Shown here one piece after another: positions 22,886 through 33,320 of a DNA stretch of 64,000 bases. Position 1 is the stretch's first letter; each line of letters begins with the position of its first letter. The notes under the pieces were generated by a model. That model did no database searches and was not told the DNA's origin. It saw only the letters and a list, made by a program, of their open reading frames with translations. Origin of the DNA: Artocarpus heterophyllus (Eukaryota; Streptophyta; Magnoliopsida; Rosales; Moraceae); NCBI GenBank assembly GCA_025403435.1, contig CM046350.1:27978938-28042937 (forward strand), given 5' to 3'. Both the position numbers and the translations under genes were made by a program.

Positions 22886-23232
22886 GTAAGTAAGTTTTAA
22901 ATTATTTGATGTTTATTATGATATGTTGTGATGTTTTGTTAAGTCCTGATTTTACAACTTGGTATATCTATTTTATTAATATAAGTTCATGATTAATTTA
23001 TAGTATAAATGAATAAATTATGATAAGGAATAATTTAAACAATGCCTTTCGAAACAATGTTAAGTTTAAAAAAAAAAAAAACGTATGAATGGATCCTGGT
23101 AATGTAAGTCTAAGTACTTTTAAAATCAATAGTAACGATAAAGTTTGATATTATTTATAATATTAAGATTTATGCTTGTACGAATGTAAGTATGTAACGA
23201 CATCTGTGATGTCCGAATTAAGGAGCGTTGCA

Positions 23233-23295
23233 GCCCATACCAACGTTGCCCTTCTCTCGCAACTAGGCTGGAAAATGATCAATGGCAGTGGAGCA
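23233..23295 (+). pseudogene. LINE ORF2 fragment 4
   Basis: Sixty-three bases between two insertions. In frame they give NVALLSQLGWKMI, matching the KAxLAKLGWRLL-type block C-terminal to LINE RT. Bordered by GCCCA on the left (G1) and GAGCA on the right (CopD). Confidence 0.75.
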
Positions 23296-24346
23296 TATTG
23301 GAAAAAATGTTTAAAAACTATTTTGAGGCCTAATTTTTAGTAGGACCCACTTTGTAAAAGTAGCAGGTCTTGTCAGATTTGCGTTCTCTGTCTTAAGGAG
23401 ATCGAAATCATATATTTATATGCACAAAATGGTAATCGAGTTAATGAGAAATTGATGCTCAAAATGTGCCCATTGGCATTTAATTTTGTTGAAGCTTAAA
23501 TGTAGAGTCCTATATTGGTTAGGCATTAAAGCTTGATATGATTTTCAAATGGTTACACTTTTATGTTTGGATAAGATGTTGTATTTAAGAAGCTCTCTCA
23601 CAGCAGGGGTGTTGCAAATCATGACCCCGGTGGGTTGGGGCCCAATGTGTGCGCCTACAATGTGGGCGACATGAATGCTAGGTTCATTGAGCTTGCCTTG
23701 CACGGGCTACATTTTGCAAAATTTTTATTGCTTCTAACAATAAATCCAAATTTAACTATTGAGAGGTTTAATGGCTTAGCATTAAAGCTGTGGTGAAAGA
23801 AGTTAATGGCAGGCATAAAATCCAATTTAATGGCACCAAATTAAACCTCATAAAACCTAAATTTAAGCCATGTTGTAACAACCCCTTTACCAACCTATAT
23901 AAAAGGCCAATTTTCTTCAATTTAAGACACACGAATTGCACAAATACACACAAAGCTTTTCTCTCTTTTCAAGTTTTGTTTCTCTCTTTTTCTTTTGAGT
24001 TTTGTCTAATGCTGTCGTAGATGGTTTTTGGTGATATAGGAAGACACTATTTTAAGTTCGCCAGAGGCAGTGCTCGATCATGCAAAGTTCATCGCTGTTT
24101 GTTATTGTATCCTAAGAGACAAATGTCTATCAAATCCTCGTGCACAACTTGAGGGGACAAATTTGTTTTAAGGAAAGCATAAGCCACACATGCTTCGACT
24201 ATCAGTTTTGCTCTAATTAAGATTTGGTCTCCGTTTGAAGTTTTAATCTTGGTTGTAATATTTTGTTTCTAATTTCATAGTAATACTCCTTCCATTGTTT
24301 CCTTTATATTGCACCTATTTGTTGTTTATCTCCTATATTTTTAACA
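23296..24346 (+). repeat. 5' LTR of CopD
   Basis: 1051 bp, starting TATTGG (TG mutated to TA) and ending TTAACA. Matches 29731-30826 with small gaps; for example 30240-30310 of the right copy has extra bases. Confidence 0.85.
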
Positions 24347-25027
24347 ATCTTAAAACAAATTCTATAGCATCCATTTGACGATGAACAAGTTCATTGGATT
24401 CGAAAGACAATTTTTTTACTTCTGCCTTGATGTTCTTGGAATTTACTATTTATCTATAAAAACGTTTATGTTTGTAAAGTTTTCTTAAATTTATGTTTAT
24501 ATATGAATGTTATATATTAACTAGTTAACATTTAGAAACGTTTACAAATTCTATATATAGACAATTTTGTTTACAGTTTTGTTTATATAGTTAACAATCT
24601 TGTTTACTTACGTCGTTGTTTGTTTATATACAGTTTATATGTCGAGATCAGTTTTGGTCTTCTGTTTTTATATTAAAAATGTTTATATTTATAAACTACA
24701 CAATTTACACTTATAACAATTATATATTATGTCTATATATAAACGTTTAAAACAGTTTTGTTTATTGTTTCTTTCAAAAATGCTTACATACAGTTATTGT
24801 TTTATAAAGTTTATAAAGTTTTATTGAAAACGAAATATTTATCATATATTAAGAGTCTATTTTATCTCTTTTACCTCATATTATGAATGATTATAATTTG
24901 GTTACGTTTTTTGGTTTTATTTGTTTACGTTTTCTTTGTTTAACTTAGATATGTTATAACAGTTTGTTATGTATATATATTATTTCATTCAAAACGTTTA
25001 TATTATAACCATTTGTTATGTTTTGAT

Positions 25028-25064
<37 letters not shown>

Positions 25065-25139
25065 GTTTGTTGTTTCTTAAAAAAATGTGAATTTATCTTT
25101 GGTATAAATTCTAAGACATAGATTTTGGTATTTGAAGAA
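24347..25139 (+). other. CopD leader
   Basis: AT-rich non-coding leader with many GTTTATAT-like repeats and an (AT)n run at 25032-25061. A primer site should lie at its start, but ATCTTAAAACAAATTCTATAG there is not one I recognise; it may use another tRNA or be decayed. Confidence 0.65.
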
Positions 25140-26110
25140 ATGGGTGATAACATGAATGTTGTTCCAACTGAGAATGTTCTAACTGGAAGCACTTCTAAAA
25201 CACCAGCGTCGTCTCCTCAAGTTCATGCCTCAACCTCGACGCAACTTTTGTCAGTTTTGGTTCCTGTGAACCACAACGAAAAACTTGAGAAATTCAGTGG
25301 ATTAAATTTCAAAACTTGGCAACAAAAGATGTTCTATTTAACAACATTGAATCTTACGAGATTCTTGAAAGAGGATCCTCCTATTGTTAGAAAGGATGAA
25401 ATTGATGCTCTGACTTTGCTTGCTATTTGAATTATGGAAGCATTCTGACTTCTTATGGAAGAACTATATTTTGAACGGCTTGACTGATGCACTGTACAGT
25501 GTGTATAGTCCAAATAACATAGCCAAAGAAGTGTGAGAGTCTTTGGACCGTAAGTAGAAAACAAAAGATGTTGGTGCTAAAAAGTTCATAGCTGGATAGC
25601 TCATGAACTATAGAATGGTGGATTCTAAGACCGTAATTAGTCAAGTTTAAGAACTGCAATTACTCATTCATGAAATTCACGCAAAAGGAATGGTAATTAG
25701 TGAGTCTTTTGAGGTAGCTACATTTATAGAGATGCTACCCCTGCAGGGAATGATTTCAAGAACTATTTGAAGCACAAGTGTAACGAGATGAGAGTTGAAG
25801 ATCTTATTGTTTGACTTCGCATTAAGAAAAACAATAGCGGATCTGAGAAAAAGCTCTCTAACAAGTCTGTTGCTAAGGTAAATGTACTGGAGCATGATAA
25901 AAGCTCCAAGAATAAGAAGAACAAGTTAGGGTTTAAGCTAGGACCTAAAGGAGGAATTTCTAAGAACCAGAATTTCCCAGGGAAGTGTTTCAACTGTGAC
26001 AAGGTACACCACAAGTCGTTAGATTGTAGGTTGCTAAAGAGAAACAAGAAAGAGGCTAATGTGGTGGATACCGTCATACAAGAAGTGTCAGACATAAATC
26101 TTTCTACTGT
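25140..26110 (+). pseudogene. CopD Gag
   Basis: I choose the ATG at 25140 (MGDNMN). The first frame has EKFSGLNFKTWQQKM, the copia Gag N-terminal motif, and stops at 25428. Later parts appear in other frames, ending with a basic region and an intact CCHC pattern, CFNCDKVHHKSLDC, near 25987-26028. Gag forms the particle shell and binds genomic RNA. At least two stops (25428 and 25599, the latter in MNYRM surroundings) and shifts destroy it. Confidence 0.8.
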
Positions 26111-26560
26111 GGTAAAGTCAACATGGTAGACTCCAACCCAAAAGAGTGGTGGTTAGACACTGGGGCCACACATCATTTTTGCTATGATAGTAGAGCGGCT
26201 TTTACTAAGCTTATATTGTCAGATTTTAGGGAGAAGCTGTATATGGGTAACTCTGCCACATATGAGATCAAGGGCCAAGGGATGGTATTTCTAAAAATGA
26301 CATCAAGCAAAGAATTCAAGCTGCAAAATGTGTTGTATAAGCTTGATATCCAGAAGCATCTCATTTTTGGAACTCTACTAAGTTCACATGGCTTCAAGAT
26401 GGTTTTTGAAGCTGATAAAATAGTTTTTTTCAAACATGGGATGTATGTGGAAAACAGATATGTGAAAAATGGAATGTGAAAAATGAATGTAATGGCTGTT
26501 AAGCCCAATTCCATTAATAAAAATAAAAAGTCTTTTGTTTATATGCTTGAGTCTTTTAAT
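26111..26560 (+). pseudogene. CopD protease
   Basis: Open from 26123 to 26479. The aspartic protease motif WWLDTGATHHFC (about 26147-26182) keeps the DTG triad. Downstream YMGNSATYEIKGQG and VLYKLDIQKHL are the flap-side and core blocks of copia protease. It would cut the Gag-Pol polyprotein. The frame ends at 26479, short of integrase, by a stop in VKNGM surroundings. Confidence 0.85.
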
Positions 26561-27460
26561 TTATGGCATGGTAGATTAGGTCATATTAATTATGATACTT
26601 TGCATAGACTAATTAATTTGGATCACATACCCACATTTAATATTGATCCAAAACATAAGTGTGAAATATGTGTAGAGGCAAAACAAATGAGAGCTTCTTT
26701 CCAAATGATTAAGAAGAATACTAAGCCACTTAATTTGATACATAGTGATGTTTGTGACTTAAAATTTGTCCAAACTAAAGGTGGGAACAAATATTTTGTT
26801 ACTTTCATAGATGATAGCACAAAATATTGCTATGTACATTTGCTTAAGAGCAAAGATGTAGTTATAGAGAATAAGTAAGAAGTTGAAAACCAACTTAATA
26901 AGAAAATAAAGATCGTAAGAAGTGACCGTGGTGGTGAATATGAAGAACCATTTAGTGAATTTTATGCACAATATGATATTATTCATGAGGTTACACCACC
27001 CTATTCTCCTCAGTCAAATGGTGTGACTAAACGCAAAAATTGTACCTTAAAGAATATGATGAATGCGATGTTGATAACTTCTAGATTGCCACAAAACACA
27101 TGGGGGGAGGCCATTTATTCGGCTAATTACCTTCTAAATAAGGTACCCCGAAAGAAAGAAGACAATACCCCTTATGAATTGTAGAATGGTAGAAAGCCTT
27201 CCTATAAACACTTGATAGTATGGGGGTGTCTTGTAAAGATAATGATACCTACACCAAAAAAGATAAGAATAGGTTCTAAAACGGTTGATTACATCTTCAT
27301 TGGTTATGCCCACAATAGTAGTGCATTTTGGTTACTTGTGTATGAATCTAAAAACCCTGAGATTCACAAGAACACCATAATGGAATCTAGGAATGCATCA
27401 TTTTTTGAACATGTATTTCATTGTAAATCAAAAGGGGATGGTCCAAGTTCGTCTAAATGA
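26483..27460 (+). pseudogene. CopD integrase with catalytic Glu changed to Lys
   Basis: GAG-pre-integrase zinc domain: WHGRLGHINYDTLH followed by CEICVEAKQ, an HHCC pattern (26563-26690). Core: HSDVCDL (first Asp, about 26740), FIDDSTKYCYVHLL, RSDRGGEYEEPF (second Asp, about 26925), and the block usually NGVAERKN, here NGVTKRKN, so the catalytic Glu codon at 27029-27031 is AAA (Lys), a G-to-A change. C-terminal region TWGEAIYSANYLLNKVP, KTVDYIFIGYAHNS and MESRNASFFEHVF to 27460. Stops at 26876 and 27182. Confidence 0.9.
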
Positions 27461-28310
27461 ATGTTTGAGACTATTGAAGAGAATAATCAGGATCACCACG
27501 AAGTTGAAACTAAAAAAGTAATGGATGAGCCTAGATGAAACAAAAGGTCAAGGATAGAAAAGTCAATTGGATCAGATTTTCTGACCTATATGCCAAAGGA
27601 TGAACCTCACACTTTCAAAGAAGATGTAAGCTCATCTAAGGGTCCTTTATTGAAAGAAGCCATAAAGAGTGAAATTGATTCCATCATGCAGAATCATACT
27701 TAGGAATTAGTAAACCTTCCTCTAGGAAGTAAACCGCTACATTCTATGTGGATTTTCAAACTGAAAATGAAAGCACATGGAACAATTGACAAGTACAAGG
27801 CTAGACTTGTTATGAAAGGTTATAGACAAAAAAAAGGCCTTGATTACTTTGACACTTATTTTTCTGTGACGAGAATAACCTCCATTAGAATAATTTTAGT
27901 GATTGCCACTTTGCGGAATCTTAAAGTACATCAGATGGATTTAAAGACTGCTTTTGTTAATGGAGATCTTAAAGAGGAAATATGTATGGAACAACTTAAG
28001 TGTTATATTGCTCCAGGATAAGAAAAGAAAGTCTGCAAATTGGTGAAGTCTTTATATGGGCTTAAACAAGCACCAGAGCAATGGCATGAGAAATTTGACA
28101 ATGTTATGATGTCAAATGGATTCAAAATTAATGAGTGTGACAAGTGTGTTTATGTTAAAAGAATAGATGATGGATATGTTATTCTTTGTCTGTCTGTAAA
28201 TGACATGCTAATTGTGGGTAGCAATGATCGGATAATCAAATCTACCAAAGACATGTTGAACTCAAGGTTTGCCATGAAAGACATGGACCTACTGATGTAA
28301 TTTTGGCAAT
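27461..28310 (+). pseudogene. CopD reverse transcriptase with damaged catalytic box
   Basis: RT motifs in order: SMWIFKLKMKAHGTIDKYKARLV, MDLKTAFVNGDLKEEI (27935-27980), SLYGLKQAPEQWHEKF (28050-28095), and the catalytic box, usually YVDDM, here SVNDM; codon 28199-28201 is AAT (Asn) in place of Asp. The frame breaks after MKDMDLLM at 28300. It has stops at 27536, 27702 and 28020. The Asp-to-Asn change alone should abolish polymerase chemistry. Confidence 0.9.
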
Positions 28311-29145
28311 CAAAATCAAAAGGTCGCCTAATGGACTCATCTTAAGCCAGTCACACTATGTGAACAAGATACTTGACAAATTTAGTAAAAATGACTCTGG
28401 CATGGCTAGAACACCAATAAATATTAGTCAACATCCGCCCAAAAATAGAGGAGAAAGTATATCCTAGGTAAAATATGCTAGAGTGATAGGCAGTTTAATG
28501 TACTTAATGAGTTCTAGAAGACTAGATATTGCCTACGCTATGAGTAGTCTGAGAAGATTCATGAGTAATCCAAGAGATGACCACTAGAAAGTGATTGTTA
28601 GAGTACTTAGGTACTTACGATATACTTGTGATTATGGGCTACACTATACAAGAGATTCTACTGTTCTTGAAGCGTATACTGACGCAAGTTGGATATAAGA
28701 TATATAGGATTCTATGGCTATAAGTGGATATGTATTCAATTTGAGACGCGCAACAGTCACATGGAAGTCCTCAAAGCAGATGGTAATAACCAGATCCATT
28801 ATGGAATCTTAATTTGTAGCCTTAGATAAAAGTGGTGAAGAAGTTGAATGGCTAAGGCATTTTTTAAAGGATATTCCTAAATGGCCTAAACCTATACCTA
28901 CAATATGCATACATTGTGATAATCAATTTGTTATTGGCAGGGCACAGAATGTAATGTACAACAGTAAGTCAAGACATATACATCATCGACATAATACCGT
29001 TAGACAACTGATCTCGACTGGAGTCATGACAATAGACTATGTAAGGTCTAAAGAGAATATTACAGATCGGTTAACTAAAGGACTGAATAGAGATCAAGTT
29101 GAGAAAACCTCAAGAGGAATGAGACTTAAGCCCATGAAAGAATAG
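28311..29145 (+). pseudogene. CopD RNase H
   Basis: RT connection and RNase H, recognisable as VIGSLMYLMSS-like (28486-28515), AYTDASW (28676-28695), then the ESEFVALDKSGEE-like block reading ES.FVALDKSGEE, HCDNQFVIGRA, and NSKSRHIHHRHNTVRQL (28957-29010). It ends with DYVRSKENITDRLTKGL and a TAG at 29143. Stops at 28468, 28587, 28696 and 28810. Confidence 0.8.
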
Positions 29146-29730
29146 GTCAAAATAGTGGAAACCCAACCTTGTTGACTGGAGATCCCAAGATCTAGGTTCA
29201 ATGGGATAACTAAACTGAATAGATTAAGTAAGATCACTGTGAGGTTTACCCCAACCCATTCCTATGATATAAAGAATGATGCCAGTAGGGAAAAGTTAAG
29301 TAGTTTGCTTTTAATGATTCTTATGTATCAAATTCCATGGAAATTCAAATGGAGTAATATGGGTTACTCTTAAAGTAAGAAATCACCTATGTGAGAGAGA
29401 AGTAGGGCTGCTTCAAAGGAGAATTGCTAGGGCTCAATTCTTTAGAAACTCTTACAAATCTAGGGAGATATTCATGGCCAAAATGAACATAACCATGAGA
29501 ATTTAAACTATGTCCAGAAAATATATGTGCGAGGTATGTTATTATTTATACAAATAGCAGAACAGTTTAAGGACATCGTGTCTATTGGTAAGCAAGTAAA
29601 GTAAACATATTTTCACAAAGGAAGGCTCAAGGGTTAATGCCTACCTATCCTATGTAGGCCTTAGAACTCTATCACTGTAAAACATCTTTGTTTTCCTTTG
29701 TCGTCGATAAATTTCATTTATGTAGGGGAT
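29146..29730 (+). other. CopD 3' untranslated region and polypurine tract
   Basis: No coding sequence. The last bases, ATGTAGGGGAT (29720-29730), are the polypurine tract next to the LTR. The tract is less pure than in CopC. Confidence 0.75.
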
Positions 29731-30826
29731 TGTTGGAAAAAATGGTTAAAAACCATTTTGAGGAGCCATTTTAAGGCCTAATTTTTAATGGGATCCACTT
29801 TGTAAAAGTAACGGGCCATGTCAGATTTGCGTTCTTCGTCATGAGGGATTGAAATCATATGTTCATATGCTAAAAATGGTAATCAAGTCAATGAGAAATT
29901 GATGCTCAAAATGTGCCCATTGACATTTGGGCTTTGTTGGAAAAATCCTAAATGTGGAGTACCACATTGGTTAGGCATTAAAGCTTGATATGGTTTTTAA
30001 ATGGTTACACTTTTATGTTTGATAAGATGTTGTACCTAAGAGGCTCTCTCACGCACAGTGGGGCTCGCAAATCATGACCCTAGTGGGTTAGAGGCCTACT
30101 GTATGCAAGAACGACGTAGGTGACGTGAATACCAGGTTTGTTGAGCTTCCCTTGCGCGGGCCATGTTTTGCAAATTTTTTTATTGCTTCCAATAATAAAT
30201 CCAAATTTAACTGTTGAAAGGCTTAATGGCTTAGCATTAAACCTACTCATAAAGCTACAATGAAAGATGTTAATGGCAGGTTAATGGTACCATATTAAAC
30301 TTGAGTTTATGGCACCAAATTAAACCTCATAAAACCCAAATTTAAGCCATGTTGTAACAACCCCTTTACCAGCCTATATGAAAGGCCAATTTTCTTCAAT
30401 ATGAGATGCACGATTGCACAAACAAACACAAAGCTTTTCTGTCTTTTTCAAGTTCCATTTTTCTCTTTTCACTTCGAGTTCTGTCAAGTGTTGTCGTAGA
30501 TGGTTTTTGGTGATAGAAGAAGACGATGTTTCAAGTTCGCCAGAAGTGGCGCTCGATCAAGCAAAGTTCATCGCCCTTTATCGTTTATATCTTGGGAGAT
30601 AGAAGTCCATCGAATCCCCATGCATAACCAAAGGGGATGAACCTGTTTTAAGCAAAGCATGAACCATACATGCCTCAACTATCAATCTTATTCCAATTAA
30701 GATTCAGTCTCCGTTTGAAGGTTTAATCTTGGTTGTAATATATTGTTTCTAATTTCACAGTAATATTCCTTCCATTGTTTGCTTTGTATTGCACCGATTT
30801 ATTGTTTATGCCCTATATTTCTAAAA
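29731..30826 (+). repeat. 3' LTR of CopD
   Basis: 1096 bp, TGTTGG start, end CTAAAA (terminal bases mutated). Copy of 23296-24346. GAGCT follows at 30827-30831. Confidence 0.85.
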
Positions 30827-31248
30827 GAGCTAATAGGTGGAAGCTTTGAGGGCAGGGTGCTGTCTCAATTTGGATTTCTTAGAGATGGAAGCTGGTAGGG
30901 AAATCTCTACGGTGTAGAGGAGCATTCTCGATTGCGGTTTTCTGGTTGGTTTTGGATCAAATATCAATGTGTGGAGTTGTCCTTAAGTGGCATGGGGAGC
31001 TTTGATTTTAGACGAGCAACCTTGAATCTCTATCTAGGCTTGCATTCCTTAGTTGTTACTTGTCTCTTCTACCTAGGGCGAGACTATGGAATGGTCAGTT
31101 GGTAAGATCAAGTTTACAATGTAAAGAAGCTAAGAAAATCCTCCAAATTGTTCCCTGGCCTTATCCTAGAGATGACAAATTGATTTGGTGTGCTTTAAAG
31201 GACAGAATCTTTTCAACTTGAAGTGTGCATTGGAAAGCTATAGGGTCT
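30827..31248 (+). pseudogene. LINE ORF2 fragment 5: between RT and zinc domain
   Basis: LINE sequence resumes after CopD. A frame-shifted region gives motifs like CGFLVGFGSNINVW (usual RWRIGDGxxIxIWxDPW) near 30940-30985 and DKLIWCALKDRIFST near 31167-31215 (usual DxLxWxxxxxGxFSVKSAY). Ends at GGTCT (31244-31248), duplicated after S1. Confidence 0.75.
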
Positions 31249-31966
31249 TGTTGATGCCTCATTTCGGCACAACTCCGCGTGCAGGGACACACGGTGGTTG
31301 GGTTCCCTATGTTGCCCGGCTTAGCCTAGTCTGGTCGGATCTGCAAGAGGAGAGAAGGCCTCGGAGTATGGGGACACCGGTTTGGTGTCTGCCAAGGGCG
31401 CTCCGACGCTCAAGTCAGTGTTCTGACCGGGAAGAGCTAAGGAAAGGCAGAGTAGGCGAGGGAAGAATGCCCGTACCTTTGTGGTGGAGTTGATGCTCCT
31501 ATTTATAAAGTTTAGCTTGGATCCGGGTATGGACCGGTTTAGCCCGTAACCCAGGTGTCCAGCGACAGGTGTCACGATCTCCGGAGAAGGAGGATTGCCC
31601 AACGGAGGGTTGAGATAGTGCCACGTGGTGGTCTTTGGGTAAGTCGGACAGATCCTGGTCGGACGGGTCCCTGGTTGGATAGGTCCTGGTCGGACAGGTC
31701 TCTGGTCGGACAGGTCCCTGGTCGGGCAGATCCTGGTCGGACGGGTCCCTGGTCGGACAGGTCCCTAGTCGGACAAATCCTGGTCGGACGGGTCCCTGGT
31801 CGGACAGGTCTCTGGTCGGACAGATCTTGTCCTGGTCGGACAGGTCCCTGGTCGGACAGATACCGTCCTGGTCGGGTTGGTCATTTCAGCCAACCTGTTC
31901 GGGTGCTCGGTTTTAAGAGGGTATGAACTTCAGATGATTTTCTCATCATGAAGATTTCCCTCAACA
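31249..31966 (+). mobile_element. GC-rich solo LTR S1
   Basis: 718 bp with TGTTGATG...CCTCAACA termini and perfect GGTCT duplications (31244-31248, 31967-31971) in the LINE. Much GC-richer than its surroundings. The central part, 31630-31880, is a tandem array. No coding region, primer site or second LTR is present, so a solo LTR is the simplest reading; superfamily not assignable. The strand is arbitrary, as nothing in it fixes orientation. Confidence 0.75.
31630..31885 (+). repeat. Minisatellite array in S1
   Basis: Around 14-15 imperfect copies of a 15-17 bp unit near CTGGTCGGACAGGTCC. Each unit can pair GGAC with GTCC across two bases. ORFs read through it (31555-31926) have a repetitive Gly/Arg/Asp/Pro composition and are not credible genes. 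Confidence 0.88.
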
Positions 31967-32770
31967 GGTCTTACTAAACTAAGTTTAGTGTGGACCAATC
32001 CGTGGGAAAGTTAAAATCCACAAGCATTTGAAGATTCTTTTATGGATCCTTTCTACTTGCTCGCTTCCCACTCAAGACAAGATTCCATGGATCTCTAACC
32101 CTCCTAGTAAACTTTATTGTCTTTGTAATGAGAAGATAGAAAATCTAGCTCATGTGTTTTTTGATTGTAGGTATGCTAGCTATCTATGGTTTGGTAATGA
32201 GAAGATAGAAAATCTAGTTCATGTGTTTTCTGATTGTAGGTATGCTAGCTATCTATGGTTTGGTAGTAGATGGTCAATCCACTTTGGTCAAGATCAGTTC
32301 CAATATGGATTGGATCTCATTGCCTGGCTTTTTGAGCACTCAAAGACACTACGACTTAACAAGGAGGACACAAGGGACTTTGTTCTTTTTGGTGCTCTCT
32401 ATTTGACCAGATCTAGAAATAGATAAACAAGAAGCTACAAGAGGGATACTTAAATGACATGCTACCAGCATTGCATAAAATCATGAATGTTGTCAAGGAG
32501 TACAAAATATTGGTTCCCTCCCCTTCATCAAATGCTAAGTACACTAATGCTCTTGAGTCCAACAAGGGAATTTCATATATGGTTGGCCCGCTCCATGGGG
32601 ACCCTTCTTTGTTGTTTGTAGATGCTGCTTGGTGCAAGAATTTAGGCACAGCGGGAGTTGTTTGGAAAGACTCTTGGGGCAAGCTAAATTCTCTCCATGT
32701 GGAACTAAAGGCTGTCAGTATCGTTCTTGATTTTGCTCAGGCTTAAACTTATCTAGCCGTGTTCTTCATA
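31967..32770 (+). pseudogene. LINE ORF2 fragment 6: zf-RVT domain and start of RNase H
   Basis: Long open stretch 32028-32426 carries the zf-RVT zinc domain found at the C-terminus of plant LINE ORF2: LKILLWILST, LPTQDKI, LCNEKIENLAHVFFDC and YLWFG. The zinc block is duplicated (see 32127-32264). RNase H begins at about 32610 with LLFVDAAWCKN (first acidic residue) and VELKAVSIVLDFA (second), then is cut near 32770 by an insertion. Confidence 0.85.
32127..32264 (+). repeat. 69-bp in-frame tandem duplication in the LINE zinc domain
   Basis: Two adjacent 69-bp units (32127-32195, 32196-32264) differing at only two or three bases. Each encodes a 23-residue block from NEKIENL to YLWFG, so the Cys/His-bearing segment HVF.DC appears twice and the frame is kept. 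Confidence 0.95.
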
Positions 32771-33320
32771 GGTTCCATTTGATAGATGGATTCGAATTAG
32801 TGATTTGATTTGAGTTATGTGATTTGAATTAGGATTTGAGTTAGTGATTTGAATTATTATCTAAATTGATGTTTGAATGTACATTTTTAAGTTTTAATCT
32901 GAATATGAAATAAAATTGAAATTTATGTTTAGAGAGGTAGTGAAAAAGGTTTTTTGATTTACTAACAAATCTAATAAAATCTTAATGTTAATGATCCTAA
33001 AAATTATGCAATATGGATCTTAATTTATTCTTTTCTTCACTAGGAATACAATGAAAAAAGAATCATCCCAATTGGATACCAAATGAAGAATTTATGATTT
33101 TTTTCCTCAAATATAGGAAAAAGAATTTCAGTGTTTACTGTAGCAAAGATATCTGAGTATCAATAGTTTAGAGGAGGTTAGAATTCTAAAAACTTAGATT
33201 CTTAATACTCATTTGATTCGAATTATGGTAGAAACAAATATGTATATATGGATTCTTGATATTCGATTCCAAATTTGAATCCATTGAGTCTAAAGAATAC
33301 TCCAACTAAACACACTCTTA
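32771..33320. mobile_element. Possible MITE-like insertion in LINE RNase H
   Basis: About 550 AT-rich bases that interrupt the RNase H reading between the VELKA and SDSKT blocks. The left end (GGTTCCATTTGATAGATGG) and right end (reverse complement GTGTTTAGTTGGAG...) are loosely similar, and GGATTCGAAT/GGATTCAAAT lies inside both. I could not define a clean target duplication, so edges are uncertain to some 20 bases. Repeats of GATTTGAATTAG occur at 32795-32860. Confidence 0.4.

Larger units (their letters stand above)
20114..23232 (+). mobile_element. G1 solo LTR, probably Ty3/gypsy (first copy)
   Basis: 3119 bp, TGTAACGC...GCGTTGCA, flanked by perfect GCCCA duplications (20109-20113, 23233-23237) inside the LINE. 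A second copy lies inverted at 43627-46597. The TGTAACGCCCGCC start and a CTTACTAAGCG-TTAGCTTA block near 22320 resemble long LTRs of Tekay/Del-like gypsy elements as I know them; that assignment is inferred because no coding sequence remains. It carries GC-rich palindromic arrays near both ends (20359-20512 and 22640-22885) in opposite orientations. The middle has long runs of short ATG-rich repeats, which produce small spurious ORFs. Confidence 0.82.
23296..30826 (+). mobile_element. Ty1/copia retrotransposon CopD, full-length but decayed
   Basis: Complete layout: 5' LTR 23296-24346, leader, gag, protease, integrase, RT, RNase H, polypurine tract, 3' LTR 29731-30826. Target duplication GAGCA (23291-23295) versus GAGCT (30827-30831), four of five bases. 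Unlike CopB1 and CopC, no coding domain has been removed, but stops and shifts occur in every domain and catalytic residues are lost in integrase and RT. I could not find a standard tRNA-Met primer site after the 5' LTR. Confidence 0.88.

Noticed and set aside
22597..22893. ORF with repeated SACR/ACRLNF units through G1 array 2, at first sight a repeat protein
   Set aside because: The repeats are in the DNA palindrome array and occur in different frames in other copies; there is no conserved protein frame.
25032..25061. (AT)n runs (also 9296-9320, 11319-11341, 13330-13361, 45287-45302) as possible origins or matrix attachment sites
   Set aside because: These are ordinary plant microsatellites inside LTRs and leaders; no independent evidence for another role.
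31555..31926. 123-codon ORF across the S1 array
   Set aside because: Translation is a repeat of a short Gly/Arg/Asp/Pro unit dictated by the minisatellite; no start context and no family match.
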